Assembly: GCA_965247775.1 (NCBI GenBank)
Contig: OZ252031.1
Span: 1,302,001-1,366,000, forward strand
DNA from: G965247775 sp965247775
GTDB lineage: Bacteria > Chloroflexota > Dehalococcoidia > Bin125
Reading direction: 5' to 3'
Length of the DNA stretch: 64,000 nucleotides
A program made the translations under genes and the position numbers. Shown here one piece after another: positions 6,887 to 14,018 of this stretch. Position 1 is the first letter of the stretch. The number at the start of each line of letters is the position of its first letter. Under the pieces are notes generated by a model that was not told the DNA's origin, did not search any database, and was given only the letters and a program-made list of their open reading frames with translations.

Positions 6887-6934
6887 CGATCCCCCCTCTC
6901 CATCCCCGATGGAGAGGGGGCGAGGGGGTGAGGT
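6887..6934 (+). repeat. Dispersed hairpin repeat, copy 7
   Basis: This is the short form: CCCCCTCTCCATC, CCC, GATGGAGAGGGGG, then CGAGGGGGTGAGG. It lies at the 3' end of the restriction enzyme gene. Confidence 0.75.
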
Positions 6935-6962
6935 TGGCGGGGCCGGGCGGGGCTCCCTCCCC

Positions 6963-9872
6963 CTACGACCCCCTCTCGACGTTCAACCCCAGCAACCTCC
7001 CCAACACCTCCTCCTCCCCCATCCCCTCCCCCCACCCATACGACCTCCACACCGCCGCGTCCAGCGACGCGTGACGCTGCGCCAGCCAAGCCGGCCTCGC
7101 GTTGTACAGGTTCGTCAGCGTCCGCCCCTTCAGAACGACCGCCGCCTCCGCATCCACCGCCACCAGGCGCGGCGGCAGCGACCCCACCACGTCCGCCTCC
7201 TCCCGCACCAGATCCGGCGGGTTCAGCCAGTGCCGCCGCGCCGCGTCCAGCGCCCGCGCCGCCGCCGCGATGGCGTCCCGATGCCCGCGCTGCTCCGCCG
7301 TCAGCGCCGACTCCAGCGTGTCCAGCGGCCAGGGGAAGGGGAATGTCTCGAACGTCGTTGTCGGCGTGTAGCGCGGCCGGTCCTCCAGGCTCGTCCCCAT
7401 CCGCAGCGACCACCACTCGTGCGCCCGCGAGTGCAGCACCCCGAACGTGTAGTCGTCCTCCCGCGCCACGACGATGAGCGCGTGATCGGGCAGCGTTGGC
7501 GCCGACAGCCAGACGAACAGCCGGTGTTTCGAGACTGCCGGCGTCACGATGAACCGCGAGAGCGGGGCCAGCGCCGCCCGCATCGCCGGCCGTGGCTCCA
7601 CATGCAGCCACCATCGCTCTCGGTAGACCTTCCGCCTGTTATCCACGCGCACCGGCTGCACGTGCTCCTCGACGTGGGCGAACGGTGCTTCGTACTCCGC
7701 CGCCTCCCGCTCGCTCATCTCGGTCCCGAAGTCGATGATGAACATGTCGCGCGGCCGCCGCGTGATGTCCAGCCCGTTCGCCCAGGGCACCACGACATCG
7801 CTGTTCGGGCGGCCGTTCACGTTCGACGGCTCCCGCAGCATCCCCCGCGCGATCTCCCCGGGGATGTCGAACGCGCCGCCCTTCGTGTCCGCCATGAAGG
7901 ACACGCCGCTGTTCTCCGCCAGGCCTCCGGCTCGCGTCAGGTCGGGGACGCCGGAGGTCAGGTTGCTGTTGATCGTGTCGACCAGCTCCCCGTCCAGCGC
8001 CCGCTCCGTCTCCGATCCGTCGTCCTGCCCCACGATCGAGACCCGGACCGCCGCGCCCTCGACGATCCACGGCTCGTCTGACCAGGCCGTGAAGATGTCG
8101 CCCGTCTCCTTCACCTGATCGAGCACCTGCCGGTTGGCCCCGCCGCGGATGCTGTTCGTCGCCAGCAGCCCCGCCCGCTTCGCCCGCCGCTGCGCGATCA
8201 TCTCCCGCGCCTTCTCGTGCCAGTACGTCACCAGGTCGGCCTCGCGCGGCACGCGCCCGTCCCACGCCGCGTAGAGCTGATCCACGTACTCGTCACCCAG
8301 CGACGCGCGCAGCCGCTTCGTCCCTACGAACGGCGGGTTCCCGACGATGAACTCCGTGTTCAGCCACTCCGCCCGGATCGGGTTGCCCGCCGAGTCGTGA
8401 CGCAGGATTGCGTCCCGGCACTCGATGTTGTCGAGCGGCTGCAACACCGGGTTCTCCGGGAAGACGATCCCGTGCTCCAGCATCCACTGGAACTGCCCGA
8501 TCCAGATCGACACCCCCGCCAGCTCCTTCGCGTACGGATTTTTCTCGATCCCCAGCACGTTCTGCGGCCCCACGCGCGGGAACTCGCCCGTCACGCCCAG
8601 CCGCCGCGCCCCCCACTGGATGGCGTCGAACTCCAAGTCCTTGAGCAGCCGCAGCGTGACGTAGAGGAAGTTGCCCGACCCGCAGGCCGGGTCCAGCACC
8701 CGCACGGCCCGCAGCCGCTCCAGGAACCCCCGCCACTCGGCCTCGGCCCGGCGCTCCCAGGCTGGCAGCCGCTCTCGCCGCCGGCCCGCGCGCGTCACCC
8801 CCGACGGCGCGCGCCCCGCCATCAGCGCCTCCACCCGAGCCTGCGTCGCCGCGAACTCCCGCCGCAGCGGCGCCAGCACCACCGGCTCCACCACCTGCAG
8901 GATCTTGGCCCGGTCGGTGTAGTGCGCCCCCAACTGCCCGCGCTTGGCCGGGTCGAGCCCCCGCTCGAACAGCGTCCCCAGGATCGACGGCTCCACCTGC
9001 GACCAGTCCAGCGCCGCGACCGCCCCCACGTCGCGCAACTCCTCGCGCGTGAAGGGCAGCACCTCCGCCCCGTCGAACAATCCCCCGTTGAACCACTCCA
9101 CCTTCTCGTTGCCGAAGTAGCGCCCCGCCTCCCGCGCCGACATCCGCCAGAACAGCTCCGTCAGCCCGCGCGCGAACTCCCCCGGGTCTGACCCTCGCGA
9201 CTCGATCATCCCCGTCAAGATGCGCTTCGGCAGCAGCCCCACGTCCTCGGCGAACAGGCAGAACAGCACCCGATTGAGGAAGTGCGCCACCCGCTCCGGC
9301 GCCTCGCCACGCTCCCCCATCGAGCGCGCGATCCCGGCGAAGCGCAAGGCCGCCTCCCGCGTCACCTCCTCCGGCGAGCGCGCCGGCCGCAGCGACTCCG
9401 GCTCCTGCATCACCGCCCGCAGCACGCGCAGCGCCTCGGCGGTGCGCTCCCCGCCAGCGCCCAGGTCGCCGAGCGTGACCGTGTGCAAGCCGGGCTTGGT
9501 GTTCGTGAAGTTCGTATGGACCACGATCTGGTCCATGTCGCTCACCACCACCAGCGGCGGGTTCTCCAGCCCCTCGCGGTAGTCGAGCAACTGGCGGTAG
9601 GCCGCCGTCAGGTCGCCCCCCGCCCCCTTGTACTCCCAGCCGAAGCGCCCCCGCCGCCAGACGTCAGCCGACCCTTCCCCGCCGGCCGACTTCCGCACCC
9701 GCTTCTCGAACGTGTACCAACCGCCCTCGGGGTCGGCCTGCGTCGGCGTCGGCTCGCCCAGCAGCGCGCACAGGTCGTTGAAGTGGCTCTGCGACTCGGC
9801 CCGCTCCCGGCGGGCGGCGTCGCCCCACTTCGCGACGAAGTCGGCGGGGGTGATGGTGGGGCCGCCGGCCAT
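6963..9872 (-). CDS. MmeI-like type IIL restriction-methylation enzyme
   Basis: The 969-residue protein has all parts of an MmeI-type enzyme, in which one chain both cuts and N6-adenine-methylates DNA. The N-terminal PD-(D/E)xK nuclease keeps D70, E80 and K82 (SADVWRRGRFGWEYKG), the same numbering as MmeI. A helical connector follows. The methyltransferase has LGAHYTDRAKI (motif X), LDPACGSGNF (motif I) and GNPPF (motif IV). A target-recognition region and C-terminal bundle complete it. The size is typical (about 920-1000). ATG 9872 is used because it overlaps the upstream gene's stop as TGATG. In type IIL systems the enzyme needs no separate methyltransferase, and none is seen here. The upstream partner is a membrane pentapeptide protein. 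Confidence 0.85.
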   Translation of the reverse strand: MAGGPTITPADFVAKWGDAARRERAESQSHFNDLCALLGEPTPTQADPEGGWYTFEKRVRKSAGGEGSADVWRRGRFGWEYKGAGGDLTAAYRQLLDYREGLENPPLVVVSDMDQIVVHTNFTNTKPGLHTVTLGDLGAGGERTAEALRVLRAVMQEPESLRPARSPEEVTREAALRFAGIARSMGERGEAPERVAHFLNRVLFCLFAEDVGLLPKRILTGMIESRGSDPGEFARGLTELFWRMSAREAGRYFGNEKVEWFNGGLFDGAEVLPFTREELRDVGAVAALDWSQVEPSILGTLFERGLDPAKRGQLGAHYTDRAKILQVVEPVVLAPLRREFAATQARVEALMAGRAPSGVTRAGRRRERLPAWERRAEAEWRGFLERLRAVRVLDPACGSGNFLYVTLRLLKDLEFDAIQWGARRLGVTGEFPRVGPQNVLGIEKNPYAKELAGVSIWIGQFQWMLEHGIVFPENPVLQPLDNIECRDAILRHDSAGNPIRAEWLNTEFIVGNPPFVGTKRLRASLGDEYVDQLYAAWDGRVPREADLVTYWHEKAREMIAQRRAKRAGLLATNSIRGGANRQVLDQVKETGDIFTAWSDEPWIVEGAAVRVSIVGQDDGSETERALDGELVDTINSNLTSGVPDLTRAGGLAENSGVSFMADTKGGAFDIPGEIARGMLREPSNVNGRPNSDVVVPWANGLDITRRPRDMFIIDFGTEMSEREAAEYEAPFAHVEEHVQPVRVDNRRKVYRERWWLHVEPRPAMRAALAPLSRFIVTPAVSKHRLFVWLSAPTLPDHALIVVAREDDYTFGVLHSRAHEWWSLRMGTSLEDRPRYTPTTTFETFPFPWPLDTLESALTAEQRGHRDAIAAAARALDAARRHWLNPPDLVREEADVVGSLPPRLVAVDAEAAVVLKGRTLTNLYNARPAWLAQRHASLDAAVWRSYGWGEGMGEEEVLGRLLGLNVERGS

Positions 9873-10912
9873 CACGACTTCCTCTTCGAGCGCTGATACC
9901 GATCCCAACCGGCCGGGTTGCGAGGCGGAACCAACTGCTCGCCGGTATCTGGATCCTTCAGTCCCTCCAGCCACGGCGGCTTGTTGGGATCGGAGATAGC
10001 GTGGTCGAGTTGCTCCTGCGTCAGCCCGATCGCCTCCATCGTGCCGGCGAACATCGTGCCGCTCAGGTTCGCAGAGGTCAGGTCTGCGGAGACCAGAATC
10101 GCGGAGACCAATATCGCCCCCCACAAGTCCGCATTGATCAGCTTCGCGTCGGTCATGTCCGCGCCTCTCAGATCCGCACCACGTAAGTCCGTGTCGCGCA
10201 AGTACGTGCCGGATAGGTTCGCCTTGAGCAGCATCGCGCCTGCAAGGCTCGCTCGGGACACCGACGCCCCCGCCATGTTTGCGTCTGTGAGCCATGCCTT
10301 CGATAGATTCGCGCTCCCCAGGCTTGCGTCCCTCAGGTCCGCCCCACACAAATCCAACTGGAACCTGGCTTCCTCTTCTAGGTCCAGCTTCCTTAGACGC
10401 CACGAGGAAATCGCCTGCACGGCGGCTTGGACATCTTCACGCACTCGTCCGGCTTCGGCTCCCTCCTTGCCTGGATGCCGCACCCACGCACAGAGCAGGC
10501 TCATGACCGCGGTGTAGTACTCCCGCGGATGGTCCTCGGCGAGACGCCTCAGCGCGTAGATCCCGGCCAAGCGAACCGCCCGCACTTCGCTGCCGAGCAT
10601 CGCGGCGCCCTCTTGGTACCGCTTGTTCAGCAGATCCGCCTGCGCCGTCTCCGCCTGCTTATCCGCCGCCTTGGCCTGTTGATCCGCCACCCGCGCCCGC
10701 CACACAGCCAGCGGCAACGCCACCAAACCGGCAACCACGAAACCGAGGTTGCGGATGGTCGTGCTGCCGGATTCCTTGCTGAACCCGCTGTCGGTCAGCC
10801 AGCCCGAGTCGAAGACAACCACGCCTGCAACGGCGACCGCCACGATCACGCTCACTGCCACGCTCAGCCCCACCATGTGCTCGATAACCCACCCGGGCAC
10901 CCACTTCTCCAT
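9872..10912 (-). CDS. Membrane-anchored pentapeptide-repeat protein
   Basis: The 346-residue protein has two N-terminal membrane helices (residues about 14-34 and 55-72). A charged coiled stretch follows (VADQQAKAADKQAETAQADL), then a helical region with RLAGIYALRRLAEDHPREYY. From about residue 187 to 285 come roughly 18-20 pentapeptide repeats of the A(D/N)Lxx type (CGADLRDASLGSANL and similar). The end is a short conserved-looking tail (PNKPPWLEGLKDPDTGEQLV). Pentapeptide repeats form a right-handed beta helix used for protein contacts. Its stop overlaps the restriction enzyme start by one base, so the two are translated together. A -10 box TAGGCT (10924-10919, minus strand) is six bases from the ATG, giving a leaderless mRNA. 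Its role beside a restriction enzyme is unknown. Confidence 0.8.
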   Translation of the reverse strand: MEKWVPGWVIEHMVGLSVAVSVIVAVAVAGVVVFDSGWLTDSGFSKESGSTTIRNLGFVVAGLVALPLAVWRARVADQQAKAADKQAETAQADLLNKRYQEGAAMLGSEVRAVRLAGIYALRRLAEDHPREYYTAVMSLLCAWVRHPGKEGAEAGRVREDVQAAVQAISSWRLRKLDLEEEARFQLDLCGADLRDASLGSANLSKAWLTDANMAGASVSRASLAGAMLLKANLSGTYLRDTDLRGADLRGADMTDAKLINADLWGAILVSAILVSADLTSANLSGTMFAGTMEAIGLTQEQLDHAISDPNKPPWLEGLKDPDTGEQLVPPRNPAGWDRYQRSKRKS

Positions 10913-10924
10913 CCCCCCAGCCTA
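10910..10924 (-). promoter_or_regulatory. -10 box placed for a leaderless transcript
   Basis: On the minus strand TAGGCT is followed by six bases (GGGGGG) and the ATG of the pentapeptide gene. No separate ribosome binding site is available. Confidence 0.45.
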
Positions 10925-10951
10925 CCCGCGACCCGCCCTCGCGCGACCTCC

Positions 10952-11048
10952 CCCTCCCCCTCCGGTCCCCCCTCTCCATCGTCCAGATGGAGAGCCCCAG
11001 ACGCGCGACCGCACGTCGGCACACCTGAAGGAAGTCAGGGAGTGACGC
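10952..11048 (+). repeat. Dispersed hairpin repeat, copy 8
   Basis: CCCCCTCTCCATC, GTCCA, then GATGGAGAGCCCC is followed by the second module (CGCGACCGCACGTCGGCACA, CCTGAAGGAAGTCAGGGAGT). This form lacks the GGGGG end of the right arm, so the hairpin is shorter. Confidence 0.7.
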
Positions 11049-11076
11049 AGGCCGGACGGCGGTGCGTGCGGGGTGC

Positions 11077-11205
11077 TATTATGCGCGGGCCGGAGCCGGG
11101 GGTCGCTAGCCCCCGCGGGCGTGGCCTCTGCGATAACGCCCGCAACCCCCTACAGGGTCGGCTCCGACCCACGCCCCCGACGATACAGCGTGAGCCGTCG
11201 GGGGC
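11077..11205 (+). ncRNA. Candidate structured RNA or mRNA leader
   Basis: TATTAT at 11077-11082 is a good -10 box; the -35 is weak. The expected transcript starts at a nested fold. Stem 1 is CGGAGCCG (11091-11098) with CGGCTCCG (11159-11166). An inner stem is GCGGGCGT (11115-11122) with ACGCCCGC (11136-11143). GGGGGT at 11098-11103 can pair either with CCCCC at 11110-11114 or with ACCCCC at 11145-11150. A 10-bp perfect stem follows (11173-11182 with 11196-11205), possibly a terminator without a U-run. It lies 44 bases before the Ddn-like gene. I could not match it to a known riboswitch, SRP RNA, tmRNA or tRNA. Confidence 0.4.
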
Positions 11206-11248
11206 GCTCCGCGTCCGCCCCCTCCTACCCTCCGACCACGGAGCCCCC

Positions 11249-11704
11249 ATGCCCACCTTCACCGTCCCCACCGACGCCCTCGACTGGGTCCGCGAGCACA
11301 CCCAGCGCTACCTCGACTCCGACGGCGCCGACGGCCACGACTGGACCCACCCCGACGGCAACGGCCCCTACCCCACCCTCCTCCTCCTCACCATCGGCCA
11401 TCGCTCCGGCCAAGAGCGCACCCTTCCCCTCATCTACGGCGAAGCGGACGGCAACTACCTCGTCGTCGGCTCCAAAGGCGGCGCCCCCGCCCACCCCGCC
11501 TGGTACCGCAACCTGGACGCCAACCCCGAAGTCTGGCTGCAGATCCGCGACCAGCGCACCGCCGCCACCGCCCGCACCGCCACCGGCCAAGAGCGCGCCA
11601 CCCTCTGGACGCAAATGGCCGCCATCTACCCACCCTACGACGACTACCAAGCGCGCGCCGGCCGCGAGATCCCCCTCGTCGTCCTCGAACCCCATTCCGG
11701 CTAG
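11249..11704 (+). CDS. Deazaflavin-dependent (Ddn/DUF385-type) nitroreductase family protein
   Basis: The 151-residue protein shows the split-barrel pattern of the deazaflavin (F420)-dependent nitroreductase family: TLLLLTIGHRSGQERTLPLI, then GEADGNYLVVGSKGGAPAHP followed by AWYRNLDANPEV, and IPLVVLEP at the end. These proteins bind F420H2 and reduce nitro compounds, quinones or related substrates; the substrate here cannot be told. ATG 11249 follows ACGGAG at a suitable distance. It is preceded by the structured RNA candidate, whose fold may control it. Confidence 0.8.
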   Translation: MPTFTVPTDALDWVREHTQRYLDSDGADGHDWTHPDGNGPYPTLLLLTIGHRSGQERTLPLIYGEADGNYLVVGSKGGAPAHPAWYRNLDANPEVWLQIRDQRTAATARTATGQERATLWTQMAAIYPPYDDYQARAGREIPLVVLEPHSG

Positions 11705-11731
11705 AACGTCCCCACCACGCTCCCCCACCCC

Positions 11732-11822
11732 CCTCCGATCCCCCTCTCCATCGTCCAGATGGAGAGCCCCAGGCGCGCGACCGCACGCCGGCACACCTGA
11801 AGGAAGTCAGGGGGTGAGGCCC
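11732..11822 (+). repeat. Dispersed hairpin repeat, copy 9
   Basis: This has the same form as copy 8: CCCCTCTCCATC, GTCCA, GATGGAGAGCCCC, then CGCGACCGCACGCCGGCACA and CCTGAAGGAAGTCAGGGGGT. It separates the Ddn-like and VOC genes. Confidence 0.7.
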
Positions 11823-11873
11823 GGGCCGCACCGTCCGCTACTCTCCCTTCCCCCCCAACCGACAGGACCCCCC

Positions 11874-12290
11874 ATGCCCGGCCCCGCCCCCCACCCCACC
11901 ATCATCCCCGGCATGCGCTACCACGACGCCCCCGCCATGATCGACTTCCTGCAACGCGCGTTCGGCTTCCACCCCCACCTCGTCGTCCCCGACGAAGACG
12001 GCGGCATCGCCCACGCCCAGCTCACCCACGGTCACGGCATGATCATGCTCGGCTCCGCCCGCGACGACGCCTACGCCGCCATCCAGACCACCGCCCGCCA
12101 AGCCGGCGCCGTCACCGGCAGCGCCTACTGCATCGTCCCCGACGTCGACGCCCACTGCGCCCAAGCCCGCGCCGCCGGCGCCGAGATCGTCATGGAGCCC
12201 GCAGACCAGGACTACGGAGGACGCCTCTACTCCGCCCACGACCCCGAGGGCCAGCTCTGGCACTTCGGCTCCTACGACCCCTGGGCCTGA
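11874..12290 (+). CDS. VOC superfamily (PhnB/glyoxalase-like) protein
   Basis: The 138-residue protein has two beta-alpha-beta-beta-beta units of the vicinal oxygen chelate fold. The first holds RYHDAPAMIDFLQRAFGFHP and AHAQLTHGHGMIMLGS; the second holds VDAHCAQARAAGAEIVMEPA and YSAHDPEGQLWHFGSYDP. It resembles PhnB-like and antibiotic-resistance VOC proteins, but the metal and substrate cannot be assigned. TACTCT at 11839-11844 may be its -10 box and ACAGGA precedes ATG 11874. Confidence 0.8.
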   Translation: MPGPAPHPTIIPGMRYHDAPAMIDFLQRAFGFHPHLVVPDEDGGIAHAQLTHGHGMIMLGSARDDAYAAIQTTARQAGAVTGSAYCIVPDVDAHCAQARAAGAEIVMEPADQDYGGRLYSAHDPEGQLWHFGSYDPWA

Positions 12291-12311
12291 GATCCCCCTC
12301 GCGGACGCCTC

Positions 12312-12340
12312 TTCCCATCGGCGCCGAAAACCGCTATAAT
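12312..12340 (+). promoter_or_regulatory. Promoter with perfect TATAAT
   Basis: TTCCCA at 12312-12317 and TATAAT at 12335-12340 have a 17-bp spacer. This is the only AT-rich spot in a 300-base stretch without a recognised gene. A small frame begins eight bases further on. Confidence 0.45.
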
Positions 12341-12347
12341 ATTGACT

Positions 12348-12485
12348 ATGGACCGCATATCGCGAGTTATCCACCCAACTGCGCCGAACGGCTTTGCACC
12401 TGCAGGCCCCCTCCATGAACGTGACACCAACGTGCACAATCCTGCACAGCCGTGCACACCCCTGACCGCAGATGACCCCCGATGA
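12348..12485 (+). CDS. Possible 45-residue leaderless small ORF
   Basis: ATG 12348 lies seven bases after TATAAT, the leaderless spacing seen before several other genes here. The frame encodes MDRISRVIHPTAPNGFAPAG followed by a Pro- and Thr-rich tail and stops at TGA 12483-12485. The second half is translated from the GTGCAC/TGACC repeat region, so the product may be meaningless and the transcript non-coding. No similarity is recognised. Confidence 0.2.
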   Translation: MDRISRVIHPTAPNGFAPAGPLHERDTNVHNPAQPCTPLTADDPR

Positions 12486-12515
12486 CCCCCCAATGACATC
12501 CCCTGACACCCCCTG
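12428..12515 (+). repeat. GTGCAC/TGACC-rich intergenic repeat, copy 1
   Basis: Several GTGCACA or TGCACA boxes (from 12431, 12442 and 12451) are followed by four to five spaced TGACC or TGACA units. The string GTGCACACCCCTGACC and the phased TGACC units recur at 60540-60615. Confidence 0.6.
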
Positions 12516-12596
12516 ACGACCCGCGAATCCCGCAAACACGGGTCCAATCCACTCCCGGACCTCCCGACGCACGGGAACCACCTCGGAACCGTGCAC

Positions 12597-13223
12597 ATGT
12601 CCTCCCCGACCACCGACGCCCGGCCCGCCCGCACCAACTCCTGGCGCGCCTCGCACAGCATCCGCGAGCGCATGCTCCGCGTCGCCGGCCTCCGCCAGCG
12701 CGGCCTCGGTCCCGCCAACATCGCCGCCCAGCTTGGCGTCTCCCCCTCCACCGTCTCCCGCGACCTCCACCGCCTGACATCCTGTGGCGCCAGGAATACA
12801 CACACCTCGCCAACGCCGAACGACTCCGCTCGCTCGCCACCCTTGCGCGAGTCCGAACGCCTCTGCTGGTCCCTCATCAACCGCCACCAGGACGACGACG
12901 ACCACCTCGCCGGCGTCACCACCGCCGCCCGCACTCTCCTCGCCGTCCAGCGCGAGATCCGCCAGCTCCTCGGCCACCTGCCCATCCCCCACAGCGAACA
13001 TTTCTGGGGCTACCGGCACGAGGGTCCCACCCTCCTCCAGCGCTTGAAGGACACCCTGGAACCCAAACCGAGCCGCATTCTTCACCCCGGCGACCTCGAC
13101 AGGGACTACGCCGCACACCTCGAAGCCGAACGCCGCGGCGACGACGAGACCCTCAGTGACCCTATCCACCCCCAACTCGATCGCCTCCTCCGGAACGCCG
13201 GCCCCTTCCCAGAGCCCGAATGA
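12597..13223 (+). CDS. Helix-turn-helix DNA-binding protein
   Basis: This encodes about 208 residues. Residues about 22-60 form a clear helix-turn-helix (IRERMLRVAGLRQRGLGPAN then IAAQLGVSPSTVSRDLHRL) of the resolvase/terminase-small-subunit kind. The rest is helical and charged, with HQDDDDHLAGVTTAARTLLA and VQREIRQLLGHLPIPHSEHF, and no known domain. GTG 12591 is an alternative start; neither has a strong ribosome binding site. The upstream GTGCAC-box repeat could be its binding site. The gene is probably part of a mobile or regulatory module, but nothing proves this. Confidence 0.6.
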   Translation: MSSPTTDARPARTNSWRASHSIRERMLRVAGLRQRGLGPANIAAQLGVSPSTVSRDLHRLTSCGARNTHTSPTPNDSARSPPLRESERLCWSLINRHQDDDDHLAGVTTAARTLLAVQREIRQLLGHLPIPHSEHFWGYRHEGPTLLQRLKDTLEPKPSRILHPGDLDRDYAAHLEAERRGDDETLSDPIHPQLDRLLRNAGPFPEPE

Positions 13224-13344
13224 CCGCCACGCCCTGCCGGCCCTCCCCGCCCTACCCCTGGACGAAATCCCCACCACCCTGCGTCCCTAGGGGGGTTACA
13301 TCGCATAGTTGACAGATAGCGCCGGTGAGTAAGGAACCGAGGCC

Positions 13345-13449
13345 ATGGTGAAAGACCTTCGTATCCCCGCGACGCCCGAGCAACTGGCCCAAGCGCTGCT
13401 GAAGACACCCAAGGGGGCGGTGCGGGGTCCTGCTGGACTCCGCGTGTGA
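13345..13449 (+). CDS. 34-residue small protein
   Basis: ATG 13345 is preceded by AAGGAACCGAGG and the frame encodes VKDLRIPATPEQLAQALLKT and a short basic tail. It has amphipathic helix character and a plausible codon pattern. Its TGA overlaps a GTG start of the next frame by four bases (GTGA), which supports both being genes. No function is known to me. The two-gene layout recalls toxin-antitoxin or small regulator pairs. Confidence 0.45.
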   Translation: MVKDLRIPATPEQLAQALLKTPKGAVRGPAGLRV

Positions 13450-13752
13450 CTACCGACGAGACCATTGCGAAGTACCGGCGGGCCAAAGCGCGCCGGAGCG
13501 CCTCGGCCGGAGCAGTGCCGGGAGGTCGGGGCGGCGTTGCGACGGATCGGCGACTGCTTGATGGACGCCCCGGACCAGGCGACGACGCTCTTCGGGACCA
13601 TCGCGATCGGCGGGACGACCGAAGGGGTTTTCCGCGACCTGGGCCTGGCGCGCCTCGTGGATGAGTACCAGGAAGCGTCCGCCGAGGAGCGCCGGCTTGC
13701 CGATTGCCTCAAGGCCATGGACCTGAGCGAACTAACCGGCGGTGCATGTTGA
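13446..13752 (+). pseudogene. Frameshifted small gene inside the IR element
   Basis: The frame opened by GTG 13446 gives TTDETIAKYRRAKARR and then loses sense. From about 13500 a different frame reads PRPEQCREVGAALRRIGDCL, GTIAIGGTTEGVFRDLGLAR and VDEYQEASAEERRLADCLKA to a stop at 13752. Joining the two frames gives one helical protein of about 100 residues. The start position follows from the GTGA overlap with the 34-residue gene. A shift near 13493-13510 has probably inactivated it, or the second half uses its own ATG at 13465. Confidence 0.4.
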
Positions 13753-14018
13753 ATGTAAAGGGGACTATCGACAAAGCTAGCCAAGCCGTGTGCGCAGCCC
13801 CCCCCGGACCCGCTCATCCGCTGACGCTCCAGTGGCATGGCACATCGCCCCGTCCCCTCACTCCCGGGCACAGGAGGGCAGCGCCCCACCCACCCGAGCC
13901 CCTGTCAACTATTCGATGTAATCCCCGTATCCTGGGGGTCAGCGGGCCTCGTCCTGCCACAAAGCGAAGCCGCTGAAAAAGCCGCCACACCCCCTCTCCC
14001 GTCCCAAGGAAGGACGCC

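Larger units (their letters stand above)
13292..13926. mobile_element. 635-bp element bounded by inverted repeats
   Basis: Left end 13292-13315 reads GGGG, TTACATCGCATAGTTGACAG. Right end 13902-13926, read on the opposite strand, is GGGG, A, TTACATCGAATAGTTGACAG. The 24-25 bp ends differ by one substitution and one base. No transposase is inside, so it is either a non-autonomous element with cargo or the space between two transposon ends. Inside are a 34-codon frame and an overlapping, apparently frameshifted gene. Confidence 0.65.

Noticed and set aside
11091..11205. tRNA, tmRNA or SRP RNA at the structured RNA
   Set aside because: GGGTCGGCTCCGACCC looked like a T-arm, but no anticodon arm or acceptor stem can be drawn, and the SRP apical loop sequence is missing.
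12367..12375. TTATCCACC, a near-match to a DnaA box, as a replication origin
   Set aside because: Only a single imperfect site is present, with no cluster, no AT-rich unwinding region and no dnaA or dnaN nearby.
12428..12515. CRISPR array at the spaced TGACC units
   Set aside because: Units are about 5 bases at 10-11 base spacing, far too short for repeats and spacers.
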